Positions 5,518 through 12,872 of a DNA stretch of 13,139 nt are shown here, piece by piece (within the stretch, counting starts at the first letter, position 1; each line of letters starts with the position of its first letter). A program made the translations under genes and the position numbers. This DNA comes from an uncultured Bacteroidales bacterium. Its GTDB lineage: Bacteria > Bacteroidota > Bacteroidia > Bacteroidales > WCHB1-69. The notes under the pieces are model-generated. The model ran no database searches. It was not told the origin of the DNA and worked only from the letters and a program-made list of their open reading frames with translations. Where the stretch lies: NCBI GenBank assembly GCA_900321845.1, contig ONXT01000182.1, positions 1-13,139 of the forward strand. Reading direction: 5' to 3'.

Positions 5518-7748
5518 ATCTTTTCTCCCGATATTCTCCCACCATCCAGCATTACATCTATCAAAGCGGATGGGAAAACCTGCGGGCCATTCAGGCGGCG
5601 GCGGGGGATGCCATCTTCAACACCGATGCCAACGTATTGCTCTCCGCATCGACGGCCTCCGGCAAAACCGAAGCGGCCTTTTTCCCCATCATCACGCTGA
5701 TGCAGGAAGAGCCGCCCACCAGCATCGGTTGCCTCTACATCGCCCCGTTGAAAGCACTCATCAACGACCAGTTCTCACGCCTGAACGACATCTGTGCGGA
5801 GAGTGGCATTGAGGTGTGGCATTGGCACGGTGATGTTTCGCAATCGCAGAAAAAACGGCTGATGAAGCACCCCTCCGGCATCCTGCAAATCACGCCTGAA
5901 TCGCTTGAGGCGATGCTCTTGCACAAGCATTCCGAAATTCCGCATCTCTTCGGGGATCTGCGCTTCATCGTGATTGACGAAATCCACTCCTTTTTGCGTG
6001 GAGACCGTGGCGGACAGACACTCTGTTTGATTGAACGGTTGGCGCGCCTCGCCGGTGTCCAACCCCGTCGTATCGGCCTCTCTGCCACCATCGGCGACCT
6101 GCAAGCCGTCGGACATTTCCTTTCCGATGGAACTGGCCGTGATACCGTCATTCCCCGCATCCAGAGCGGAGGCGCGCATTGGCGCATCTCAATGCAGCAT
6201 TTCTACAACGCCGGTCCGCAAGCCACGACGGAGGACATCAACAAACCCTCACAGAACGACCTCAATGCGCCGTTGAAAGCTGTCCAGTCCATCTTCGATC
6301 CGGGCTTGGAGTACATCCTTGAAAACACCCGCGGCCACAAGTGCCTGGTATTCTCCAACTCTCGCGAGGAGTGCGAAGTGGTGACCGCCACGCTACGGCA
6401 GTATTGCGAGGCGAAGCACGAGCCCGACCGCTTCCTCATCCACCACGGAAACCTGTCGGTCTCCTATCGCCAAAGCGCAGAGGAGATTATGAAGGAGGAC
6501 GACTCGCTGGACACGGTCTGCACCACCTCCACGTTGGAACTCGGCATCGACATCGGACGCCTGGAGCGCGCTTTCCAGATTGACGCCCCCTACACCGTCT
6601 CCTCGTTCTTGCAGCGGATGGGACGGACGGGTAGGAGAGGGGCTCCATCTGAAATGTGGTTCGTCATGCGCGAAGACCACGCAGAAGCCCGCGCACTCCT
6701 GCCTGACACTATTCCCTGGAAACTCCTGCAGGGCATCGCTTTGGTTCAGCTTTATCTTGAGGAAAAATGGGTGGAGCCGCCCCGCACGGGAAGACTGCCT
6801 TACAGCCTGCTATTCCACCAGACGATGAGCACACTGGCTTCCGGAGGCGAGATGTTGCCCGCCGAATTGGCGCAAAATGTGCTCACATTGAGCTATTTTA
6901 AGAATATTTCGCAAGACGATTTTCGCGTTTTGCTCCGTCATCTTCTTGAAAATCAATATATTCAAAGAACGGAAAACAACGGACTGATTGTCGGGCTGAA
7001 GGGGGAGAGACTGGTGAACAACTTCAAGTTCTATGCGGTCTTCCAGGAAAACGAGGAGTACAGTGTGCGTTGCGAGTCGCGGGAAATCGGCACAATTGTG
7101 AAGCCACCGCCAGTGTATGACAAAATTGCCATCGCCGGGCGCGTGTGGGTGGTGGAGGAGGTGGATGTGAACCGCCACATCGTTTATTGCCATCCGGTGA
7201 AAGGGATTGTCCCTGCCTATTTCGGCTTGGAGCCGGGCGATATCCACACACACATCTTGGAAAGGATGAAGAGGGTGCTGCAGGAGGAAACGGTTTATCC
7301 CTACCTGCTCGACCATGCGCGCGCGCGTTTGGCACAGGCCCGCGATGCCGCAATGAAGTCAGGATTGGGGCTGAACCCGCTGTTGCCGTTGGGCGGCAAT
7401 ATGTACTGTTTGATGCCGTGGCTGGGAAGCTACTCTTTCCTGGCGTTGGAGCGATTCCTGCGTTTGAAATGCGCTAAAAGGCTGGGAATGAAAGGGTTCG
7501 ATTCCCTTCGCCCATACTATATGCAGTTCACACTGTCGGTCTCTCCCGACGATTTTTTCAGAATCGTGCAAGATGAGATGTCGAAGCCCCTCGACCCGAT
7601 GACGCTGCTTTACCCGAAAGAAACCCCCGCCTTCGACAAGTACGACGAGATTCTTCCAGTGGAATTAACGAGAAAAGGTTTTGCGTTGGGCGTGCTGGAT
7701 GTGGAGGAGATGAAGCGGTGGTGGACTGGGGTGGCTGAAGGTTTTTGA
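5514..7748 (+). CDS. Lhr-like superfamily II DEAD/DEAH helicase (BrxHI-like)
   Basis: This 744-residue ATP-dependent nucleic-acid helicase or translocase has every core motif. A Q-motif-like region with WENLRAIQ is at 20-27, and motif I is STASGKT (46-52). Motif Ia is APLKALINDQ (77-86) and motif Ib TPES (127-130). Motif II is DEIH (155-158) and motif III SAT (190-192). Motif IV is near CLVFSNSREECE (277-288), motif V is STLELGIDIG (339-348), and motif VI is QRMGRTGR (367-374). A winged-helix-like region (about 395-500) and a beta-rich segment with IGTIVKPPP and AGRVWVVEEVD (525-551) match the Lhr-core architecture. It is much shorter than E. coli Lhr, as expected for core-only or BrxHI types. 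Translation starts inside the ATPase stop codon. Lhr-core proteins unwind DNA or RNA-DNA duplexes; the polarity and substrate of this one cannot be read from sequence. No nuclease or methylase domain is fused to it. Confidence 0.92.
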   Translation: MNLFSRYSPTIQHYIYQSGWENLRAIQAAAGDAIFNTDANVLLSASTASGKTEAAFFPIITLMQEEPPTSIGCLYIAPLKALINDQFSRLNDICAESGIEVWHWHGDVSQSQKKRLMKHPSGILQITPESLEAMLLHKHSEIPHLFGDLRFIVIDEIHSFLRGDRGGQTLCLIERLARLAGVQPRRIGLSATIGDLQAVGHFLSDGTGRDTVIPRIQSGGAHWRISMQHFYNAGPQATTEDINKPSQNDLNAPLKAVQSIFDPGLEYILENTRGHKCLVFSNSREECEVVTATLRQYCEAKHEPDRFLIHHGNLSVSYRQSAEEIMKEDDSLDTVCTTSTLELGIDIGRLERAFQIDAPYTVSSFLQRMGRTGRRGAPSEMWFVMREDHAEARALLPDTIPWKLLQGIALVQLYLEEKWVEPPRTGRLPYSLLFHQTMSTLASGGEMLPAELAQNVLTLSYFKNISQDDFRVLLRHLLENQYIQRTENNGLIVGLKGERLVNNFKFYAVFQENEEYSVRCESREIGTIVKPPPVYDKIAIAGRVWVVEEVDVNRHIVYCHPVKGIVPAYFGLEPGDIHTHILERMKRVLQEETVYPYLLDHARARLAQARDAAMKSGLGLNPLLPLGGNMYCLMPWLGSYSFLALERFLRLKCAKRLGMKGFDSLRPYYMQFTLSVSPDDFFRIVQDEMSKPLDPMTLLYPKETPAFDKYDEILPVELTRKGFALGVLDVEEMKRWWTGVAEGF

Positions 7749-7767
7749 TATTTGTAAAAAACAAATA
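7749..7767 (+). repeat. perfect small inverted repeat before the alkyltransferase start
   Basis: TATTTGT (7749-7755) and ACAAATA (7761-7767) can pair over seven bases around a loop of five A residues. The hairpin begins on the base after the helicase stop and ends two bases before the ATG at 7770. It therefore fills almost the whole 21-base gap. It lacks a GC-rich stem and T-tract, so it is not a standard terminator. It could damp ribosome access or serve as an operator; chance in an AT-rich gap is also possible. Confidence 0.45.
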
Positions 7768-7769
7768 CT

Positions 7770-8336
7770 ATGCTAGACTCCTTCTCGTCTGATTTCAACT
7801 CCTTCGCGAAAACTTCTGTGATTTCTGTTGTCGAATATACGTCTCCTGTTGGAAGGTTGCTGTTGGGGGCTTTCGGTGACGAAATCTGCCTCTGCGACTG
7901 GATGACGGATAATCGTTGTGAACGCTCGGTCCATCGTCTCCGTCGAGCACTGAACGCTGATGTTGAGGAGCGATTAACGCCGACTTTGCATACTTGTATG
8001 TTGGAGTTGGACGAGTATTTTTCAAAAAAACGCACAGCATTTGATATTCCCGTTATTCTTACCGGGACGGAGTTCCAAAGGAGGGTGTGGTCAGCTTTGC
8101 TGACAATTCCCTTTGGCACAACCATCTCCTACGGAGCATTGGCATCCCGTATCGGAAGTCCCTCTTCCGTTCGTGCCGTTGCCAATGCCGTCGGCGCCAA
8201 TCCGATTTCCATTCTCGTGCCTTGCCATCGAGTGATTGGGGCCGACGGCTCCCTCACAGGCTATGCCGGCGGGTTGGCTGCCAAGCGCAGGCTGCTGAAG
8301 CTGGAAATTGACACAATGTCTGATGCCGTTGTTTGA
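7770..8336 (+). CDS. ogt: O6-alkylguanine-DNA alkyltransferase (methylated-DNA--cysteine S-methyltransferase)
   Basis: This suicide DNA-repair protein transfers alkyl groups from O6-alkylguanine (and O4-alkylthymine) to its own cysteine. The 188-residue length fits the Ogt type, without an Ada regulatory domain. The N-terminal beta domain begins with YTSPVGRLLLGAFG (23-36). The DNA-binding domain contains FQRRVW (102-107), IPFGTTISYGALA (113-125) with the base-flipping Tyr121, and RAVANAVGANP (135-145) with the arginine finger R135 and Asn144. The acceptor motif is PCHRVIG (151-157), with Cys152. It starts 21 bases after the helicase and no consensus -7 element separates them, so it is likely the last gene of that operon. 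It ends before the bidirectional terminator. The neighbourhood suggests, but does not prove, a DNA-damage link for the ATPase-helicase genes. Confidence 0.95.
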   Translation: MLDSFSSDFNSFAKTSVISVVEYTSPVGRLLLGAFGDEICLCDWMTDNRCERSVHRLRRALNADVEERLTPTLHTCMLELDEYFSKKRTAFDIPVILTGTEFQRRVWSALLTIPFGTTISYGALASRIGSPSSVRAVANAVGANPISILVPCHRVIGADGSLTGYAGGLAAKRRLLKLEIDTMSDAVV

Positions 8337-8381
8337 TAAGAAGGAATGAGAGACGGATATTGATTCTTATTATTTGCAAAA

Positions 8382-8410
8382 AAAATCCTCTCAGATGTCG
8401 AGAGGATTTT
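8382..8410. terminator. bidirectional intrinsic terminator between ogt and lpxD-like genes
   Basis: AAAATCCTCTC (8382-8392) pairs perfectly with GAGAGGATTTT (8400-8410), an 11-bp stem with a seven-base loop. On the plus strand the stem ends in TTTT and continues CGTTT. On the minus strand it is followed by a run of T residues, because the plus strand has an A tract at 8378-8385. It lies in the 86-base gap between the converging ogt and lpxD-like genes and should terminate both transcripts. Confidence 0.88.
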
Positions 8411-8422
8411 CGTTTATGGGTT

Positions 8423-9409
8423 CTATTCTGTCAGAAGTTTGGCTTTCAGTTCGGAGACCTCTTGTTGGAGTTTCTTGAACTCTTCAACCAAATCTGGGAT
8501 TTGTTTTGCGATGACCATTTCGCGCCATTTCTTGCGGGCTTCAATGGCTGGTGCGCCGAAAAGCGTCTGGTTCGGCTCGGTCACGCTCTTGTCAAGGGCG
8601 GACAAAGCGAGCAGGGTGGTGCCTTTGGCGATGGTGATGTCCTTGTTGACCACCGACTTGGCCCAAATAACTACATCGTCTTCCAGTTTTGAGCAGCCGG
8701 CGATGGCGCATTGCGAGCACAACAGGCAGTTTTTGCCGATGATGGTGTCGTGGCCGATTTGGACGAGGTTGTCGAACTTGCAGCCGTCGCCGATGATGGT
8801 GTCGCCGGAGACGCCGCGGTCGATGCATACGTTGCACGCGATTTCCACATTATTGCCGATGATGACGCGCCCGCAGGATTCGATTTTCAGCCATCCCTCA
8901 GGACGACGTTGGAAATAGCAGGCGTCTGCACCTATCACGCTTCCCGAATGGATGATGACATTGTCGCCAATCACCGTGTCGGCATAGATGCTCACATTGG
9001 AGTGGATGATGCAGTTTTTGCCGATGACGACATTCTCGCCGATGAAGGTGCAGGGTTGAACCACCGTCCCTTCGCCGATTTTGGCGGACGGATGAATCGG
9101 TTCGCTTTGCGGATTGAATGAGGTGTAATGGGCTACAACCTTAAGGTAGGCCTTCAACGGGTCCTCAGTGATGAGCAGTACTTTATCGGTCGGGCAATCA
9201 ATCTCCTTGTCTATCAGGATGACGGCGGCGCTGCTTTTAAGCATCCGGTCGTAGTATTTGGAGTTGTCCACAAACGACAAGTCGCCTTCAACGATGGAGT
9301 GGAGTTCGTTGATGCCCGTGATTTGCGTTTCGGGATTTCCCTTCACTACAGCCTGAATATGGAACTTGCTGAGCAGTTCCTCAACTGAGATTGGATTCTT
9401 AAACTTCAT
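8423..9409 (-). CDS. lpxD: UDP-3-O-acylglucosamine N-acyltransferase (LpxD) paralogue
   Basis: This 328-residue left-handed beta-helix acyltransferase is of the LpxD type. LpxD adds the N-linked 3-hydroxyacyl chain to UDP-3-O-acyl-glucosamine in lipid A synthesis at the cytosolic face. An N-terminal uridine-binding-type domain (about 1-100) precedes hexapeptide repeats (about 105-265; for example IGEGTVVQPCTFIGENVVIG from 111). Motif NLVQIGH (214-220) puts the expected catalytic histidine at His220. The C-terminus (about 305-327) is a short predicted coiled coil. Its ATG shares one base with the efp stop (TAATG), so it is translationally coupled to EF-P. Many Bacteroidota carry a canonical lpxD beside lpxC-lpxA and a second copy beside efp. 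This is probably the second, so its true substrate may differ from that of canonical LpxD. The gene ends at the bidirectional terminator. Confidence 0.85.
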   Translation of the reverse strand: MKFKNPISVEELLSKFHIQAVVKGNPETQITGINELHSIVEGDLSFVDNSKYYDRMLKSSAAVILIDKEIDCPTDKVLLITEDPLKAYLKVVAHYTSFNPQSEPIHPSAKIGEGTVVQPCTFIGENVVIGKNCIIHSNVSIYADTVIGDNVIIHSGSVIGADACYFQRRPEGWLKIESCGRVIIGNNVEIACNVCIDRGVSGDTIIGDGCKFDNLVQIGHDTIIGKNCLLCSQCAIAGCSKLEDDVVIWAKSVVNKDITIAKGTTLLALSALDKSVTEPNQTLFGAPAIEARKKWREMVIAKQIPDLVEEFKKLQQEVSELKAKLLTE

Positions 9410-9975
9410 TATCTGACTCTTTCCGCGTATTTGTTCGTGCGGGTGTCCACTTTGATGAGTTCACCGGTTTCAATGAAAAGCGGTACGAATACTTCGGCGC
9501 CGGTTTCAACGGTTGCTCTTTTGGCAGAGTTGGTGGCCGTGTCGCCCTTGACACCAGGTTCAGTATAGGTCACTTCCAATTCAACAAACGGAGGAAGCTC
9601 GCAAGTAAGCGGAGTGTCGGTCTTTACGTCATACATCACTTCAACAGATTGCCCCTCTTTCAAAAGGCCGGGATTGCTGATCAATGATTCGGGGATGGAA
9701 ATCTGTTCAAAAGTTTCCGAGTGCATGAAAGCGTACATGTCATCGGTCTCTTTGTACAAATATTGGTAAGGACGGCGTTCTACATTCGCCAAATCAATCT
9801 TTACACCCGCAGTGAAAGTGTTTTCCAAAACACGGCCGGTTCTCAGGTTTTTCAATTTGGTTCTTACGAAAGCAGGACCCTTGCCCGGTTTAACATGTTG
9901 AAATTCAACGATTGACCACAAATCATTATTGTAATCTATGCACAATCCATTTTTAAAATCTGCTGTTGTTGCCAT
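9409..9975 (-). CDS. efp: translation elongation factor P
   Basis: EF-P binds ribosomes stalled at polyproline stretches and promotes peptide-bond formation. The 188-residue protein has the three-domain layout of the family: a KOW-like N-terminal domain, a middle OB domain, and a C-terminal OB domain with GDTATNSAKRATVETGAEV at about 144-162. The loop that reaches the peptidyl-transferase centre reads VKPGKGPAF, with Lys32 at the tip (equivalent to Lys34 of E. coli). It therefore belongs to the lysine-type EF-Ps and not to the arginine-type rhamnosylated by EarP. The modifying enzymes are not in this window. A -7 promoter element lies 39 bases upstream, and the gene is coupled to the following lpxD-like gene by a one-base overlap. 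Confidence 0.96.
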   Translation of the reverse strand: MATTADFKNGLCIDYNNDLWSIVEFQHVKPGKGPAFVRTKLKNLRTGRVLENTFTAGVKIDLANVERRPYQYLYKETDDMYAFMHSETFEQISIPESLISNPGLLKEGQSVEVMYDVKTDTPLTCELPPFVELEVTYTEPGVKGDTATNSAKRATVETGAEVFVPLFIETGELIKVDTRTNKYAERVR

Positions 9976-10014
9976 AAAATCTATTTAAAATTTTGGGTTA
10001 AAAATTTCGGATTG

Positions 10015-10022
10015 CAAAAGTA
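10015..10022 (-). promoter_or_regulatory. Bacteroidota -7 promoter element for efp-lpxD
   Basis: The minus strand reads TACTTTTG, matching TAnnTTTG, 39 bases upstream of the efp ATG. A good -33 TTTG is not seen at normal spacing. It is well placed to start a two-gene efp-lpxD transcript separate from the upstream DUF2007 gene. Confidence 0.55.
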
Positions 10023-10063
10023 CGAAAAAAATGCTTTTTCTACAGACAGTTAACATTTATTAA

Positions 10064-10077
10064 CAGACGCCCGTCTG
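10064..10077 (-). terminator. possible weak terminator hairpin after the DUF2007 gene
   Basis: On the minus strand CAGACG and CGTCTG form a GC-containing inverted repeat separated by two bases, so five pairs with a four-base loop are realistic. It begins directly after the DUF2007 stop codon. The sequence beyond is AT-rich (TTAATAAATG) but has no clean T-tract, so termination may be partial. It would separate the upstream genes from the efp promoter. Confidence 0.35.
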
Positions 10078-10467
10078 CTACTTCTGAAGCATCTGGAAAA
10101 TAATGGCCGCAATGATGACCACCACCAGAATCATCAGGAAAATCAACCACGTTTTTTTCGTATTCTTGCTGTTCTCCTTCTCTATCTCTTCCATCTCTTT
10201 CGGATCCTTTGCCGAATCGCTTTGCTCTTCCAAGGAGGGCTCTCCGTTGATTGTGTACTGTGGATTTTCGGCTAAAAATTCCTTCGCTGCCTCCACATTC
10301 TGGGCTTCCACCTGAATCCTGTATCCGGTAGGGGATACGTATTGTCCTGCCATCTCATCCTGCACGTAGGCTTCAATGCCGCCGTCTTCAAGGATGGTTT
10401 TGAGAAGTTGCGCTTCTGAAGAGGAAGCGGTGGTGGCAATTGTCACTAATTTTAAATTGTCTTTCAT
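10078..10467 (-). CDS. DUF2007 putative signal-transducing protein with C-terminal membrane anchor
   Basis: This 129-residue protein has an N-terminal DUF2007-like domain (about 5-68) with the usual pattern. A strand LVTIATTASSSEAQLLKTIL is followed by a GIEAYVQDE segment, then YRIQVEAQNVEAAKEFL. The domain resembles a small alpha/beta ACT- or PII-like fold and is annotated as putatively signal-transducing; its ligand and partner are unknown. A charged Glu/Lys/Ser-rich linker (about 76-105) leads to a single hydrophobic helix (about 107-126) near the C-terminus. The small domain therefore most likely faces the cytosol as a tail-anchored protein. It lies 53 bases after apbE on the same strand, and no -7 element was seen between them, so it is probably cotranscribed. 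I cannot assign a specific function. Confidence 0.75.
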   Translation of the reverse strand: MKDNLKLVTIATTASSSEAQLLKTILEDGGIEAYVQDEMAGQYVSPTGYRIQVEAQNVEAAKEFLAENPQYTINGEPSLEEQSDSAKDPKEMEEIEKENSKNTKKTWLIFLMILVVVIIAAIIFQMLQK

Positions 10468-10520
10468 GATTTCGATTGTTTAATATTCTTATCCCCTCAA
10501 TTGCGGATAGTCATTTTTAT

Positions 10521-11561
10521 TTACTGAATGTTCTTTGGAAAATTGGAGGTCTGTTTATATTGGAAATTCCCGTTTTCGTAGTAGATGAAATGCGCGGCCA
10601 ACTCATTGTGATTCCGTAGGATGGCCATCGATTTCTCAATTCCGAGCACCATGAAGGCCGTGGCGAAAGCATCGGCAGTGGCGCAGTCTTTTGCGATGAC
10701 GGAGACGCTTAGCAGCGAACTCTTCTCGGAATATCCCGTAGTCGGGTTGATGATGTGCGAATAGCGCTTCCCGTTGATTTCCTTGTAGTTGCGGTAATTC
10801 CCGCTCGTTGCTACGCAGTTCATCCCGCTCTCCAGCGGCAGTTCAAAAATGTAGTTCGTCTCAATCAGCCCGTTTTGGGTTTCCGTTGGAATCTGAACGC
10901 CTACACGCCATTCCTGTCCTTTGAACTTCCGCCCTTGCGCAAGCACCTCGCCGCCAATATCCACCAGAAAGTTCTCGTAGCCCTTTTCCTTCATCATCCG
11001 GGCAATTTTGTCCACCGCATATCCTTTTGCTATTGCATTGAAATCCAGTTGGATACGGGAGTCCGCCTTTTGCAGTTTGCCATCTGCAACGGAAATTTTC
11101 TGATACCCGATGAAATGGCGGAGCGAATCCATCTGCTTCTGGTATGATAACGTGTCGAAATCGGTGCTTTTGCCGAATCCCATCGCGTTGACCAACGGCC
11201 CGATGGTGATGTCGAACGCGCCGCCTGTCTCTTCGCTGATGTGATTTGAAAGGCTGATGAGATGGATGATGTCGTCGGTGAGGACTGTGGTTGCGTTCGC
11301 GTTGAGTCGTGACACCGTCGAAGTGGAGTCGAAAATCGAGAATTCCCGATTGATGACCGCAATGATGGAGTCGGCGGCCACAGGAAGCGAGATGTCTTCT
11401 TGCCCTACATAAGTTACTGAATAGTAAGTGCCAATGGCTATTCCAGAAAAATTGTGTACCTGTCTTTTGCCGCAGGAGGCGAGAAGGGAGATGGCAATGA
11501 GGGTGAAGACGGTTTTGACGGCCGCACGATGAAACTTCCGATGGCTCTTGTCGTTTCTCAT
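10521..11561 (-). CDS. apbE: FAD:protein FMN transferase, lipoprotein ApbE
   Basis: ApbE uses FAD to attach FMN covalently to Ser/Thr residues of exported proteins such as NqrB/NqrC, RnfG/RnfD and FMN-binding-domain reductases. The 346-residue precursor has a basic N-terminus, a hydrophobic stretch and a lipobox LASC with Cys30. It is therefore an envelope lipoprotein. Family motifs are all present: FDITIGPLV (116-124), LDFNAIAKGYAVD (172-184), VDIGGEV (200-206), ATSGNY (251-256), HIINPTTG (269-276) and ATADAFATAF (294-303), whose Asp297 and Thr301 are the expected Mg2+-binding positions. It starts 25 bases after the ribBA stop on the same strand. An operon with the riboflavin enzyme makes functional sense, because its substrate FAD derives from that pathway. 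The acceptor proteins are not in the window. Confidence 0.94.
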   Translation of the reverse strand: MRNDKSHRKFHRAAVKTVFTLIAISLLASCGKRQVHNFSGIAIGTYYSVTYVGQEDISLPVAADSIIAVINREFSIFDSTSTVSRLNANATTVLTDDIIHLISLSNHISEETGGAFDITIGPLVNAMGFGKSTDFDTLSYQKQMDSLRHFIGYQKISVADGKLQKADSRIQLDFNAIAKGYAVDKIARMMKEKGYENFLVDIGGEVLAQGRKFKGQEWRVGVQIPTETQNGLIETNYIFELPLESGMNCVATSGNYRNYKEINGKRYSHIINPTTGYSEKSSLLSVSVIAKDCATADAFATAFMVLGIEKSMAILRNHNELAAHFIYYENGNFQYKQTSNFPKNIQ

Positions 11562-11586
11562 CTTTCGTAATTGTCGGCACCCCGCT

Positions 11587-12801
11587 CTATTTCAAGTGCA
11601 GGTTATGTCCCATCTTCTCTTGCTTGGTTTTCAGGTAGCGGATGTTTTCCTTGTTTGGTTCGATGATGATGGGGATGGTTTCCACGATATCGATGCCGTG
11701 ACCGCGTAAACCAGCGCGCTTGGTCGGGTTGTTTGTGATAAGGCGGATTTTGGTCGCATTCTGGTCGCGCAGGATTTGTGCGCCGATGCCGTAGTCGCGT
11801 TCATCGGCGCGGAAGCCGAGTTCGAGGTTCGCCTCCACGGTGTCGCGTCCCATCTCTTGCAGGTGATAGGCTTTCAACTTGTTCACCAGCCCGATTCCGC
11901 GACCCTCCTGATTCATATATAGCACCATGCCCTTCCCTTCATGTTCAATCATCTGCATGGATTGGTGAAGTTGGGCACCGCAGTCGCACTTGCAGGAGCC
12001 GAAAATGTCGCCGGTCACGCAGGAGGAATGGACACGCACCATAATCGTCTCGTCCTTGTCCCAATCACCCTTCTTCAGCACCAGATGGGTGTTGCCGTTG
12101 TTGAGTTGCGTGTAGGCAATCAGTTTGAAGTTGCCCCATTGCGTAGGCAGGTTCACCTCTTGTTCCTTGCGAATCAAGGTCTCTTTTTGCACGCGGTAGG
12201 CAATCAGATCTTGGATGCTGATGAGTTTGATGTCATGTTTCTTGGCCACTTCCGCCAATTGCGGCAGACGTGCCATGGTCCCGTCGGGATTTATGATTTC
12301 AATCAGGGCGCCCACGGGCTGCAAGCCGGCGAGTTTGGTCAAGTCCACAGCCGCTTCGGTATGTCCTGCGCGAACCAGCACGCCCCCATCGCGGGCACGC
12401 AACGGGTTGATGTGGCCGGGGCGTCCGAACATGTCGGGTTTGCTGTCGGGATCTGCCAGCGCCTTGATGGTCATTGCACGGTCGTACATGGAAACGCCCG
12501 TCGTACAGCCGTTTCCCAACAAGTCCACCGTAATGGTGAAGGGCGTGCCGTGCAGGGAGGTGTTGTTCGCCACCTGCATCTCCAGTTTCAGGCTGTTGCA
12601 GCGCTCGCTGCTCATAGGGGCGCACAGAACCCCGCGACCGTAACTCATCATGAAGTTCACCTTCTCAGGCGTTATCTTCTCCGCAGCAATGATGAAATCG
12701 CCCTCGTTCTCTCTGTCTTCGTCATCAACGACGATTAGGAATTTTCCGTTCTTGAAATCCTCAATCGCCTCTTCTATCGTGTTGAATTTAATATCGTCCA
12801 T
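11587..12801 (-). CDS. ribBA: bifunctional 3,4-dihydroxy-2-butanone-4-phosphate synthase / GTP cyclohydrolase II
   Basis: This 404-residue cytosolic fusion supplies both precursors of riboflavin. The N-terminal RibB domain (about 1-205) makes 3,4-dihydroxy-2-butanone 4-phosphate from ribulose 5-phosphate. It shows the acidic DDEDRENEGD motif (26-35) and RAGHTEAAVDL (144-154). The C-terminal RibA domain (about 206-404) opens GTP to the diaminopyrimidine. It has zinc ligands Cys261, Cys272 and Cys274 in the SCVTGD...CDCG region, NQEGRGIGL (297-305) and NNPTKRAGLRGHGI (357-370). Both active sites look intact. The start at 12801 places the first helix normally. Only 71 bases separate it from the preceding gene, and no FMN riboswitch-like conserved boxes or consensus -7 element are visible there. 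Expression may therefore depend on readthrough or a promoter I cannot recognise. Confidence 0.97.
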   Translation of the reverse strand: MDDIKFNTIEEAIEDFKNGKFLIVVDDEDRENEGDFIIAAEKITPEKVNFMMSYGRGVLCAPMSSERCNSLKLEMQVANNTSLHGTPFTITVDLLGNGCTTGVSMYDRAMTIKALADPDSKPDMFGRPGHINPLRARDGGVLVRAGHTEAAVDLTKLAGLQPVGALIEIINPDGTMARLPQLAEVAKKHDIKLISIQDLIAYRVQKETLIRKEQEVNLPTQWGNFKLIAYTQLNNGNTHLVLKKGDWDKDETIMVRVHSSCVTGDIFGSCKCDCGAQLHQSMQMIEHEGKGMVLYMNQEGRGIGLVNKLKAYHLQEMGRDTVEANLELGFRADERDYGIGAQILRDQNATKIRLITNNPTKRAGLRGHGIDIVETIPIIIEPNKENIRYLKTKQEKMGHNLHLK

Positions 12802-12872
12802 TATTTGAGTAGGAAGTGTTAGGTGTGATGTATTAATTATTGAGATTTTTTACACTCATTAAAAATTATCGA

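Noticed and set aside
2046..8336. Complete BREX locus
   Set aside because: Only BrxD-like and BrxHI-like genes are present; the defining PglZ and PglX genes and BrxC are absent from the window.
11941..12738. 265-codon open frame on the plus strand inside ribBA
   Set aside because: It lies entirely opposite ribBA, whose conserved motifs are unambiguous; composition is typical of an antisense shadow.
12802..12872. Possible FMN riboswitch or promoter upstream of ribBA
   Set aside because: The gap is 71 bases, AT-rich, without the conserved boxes of the FMN element and without a TAnnTTTG match.
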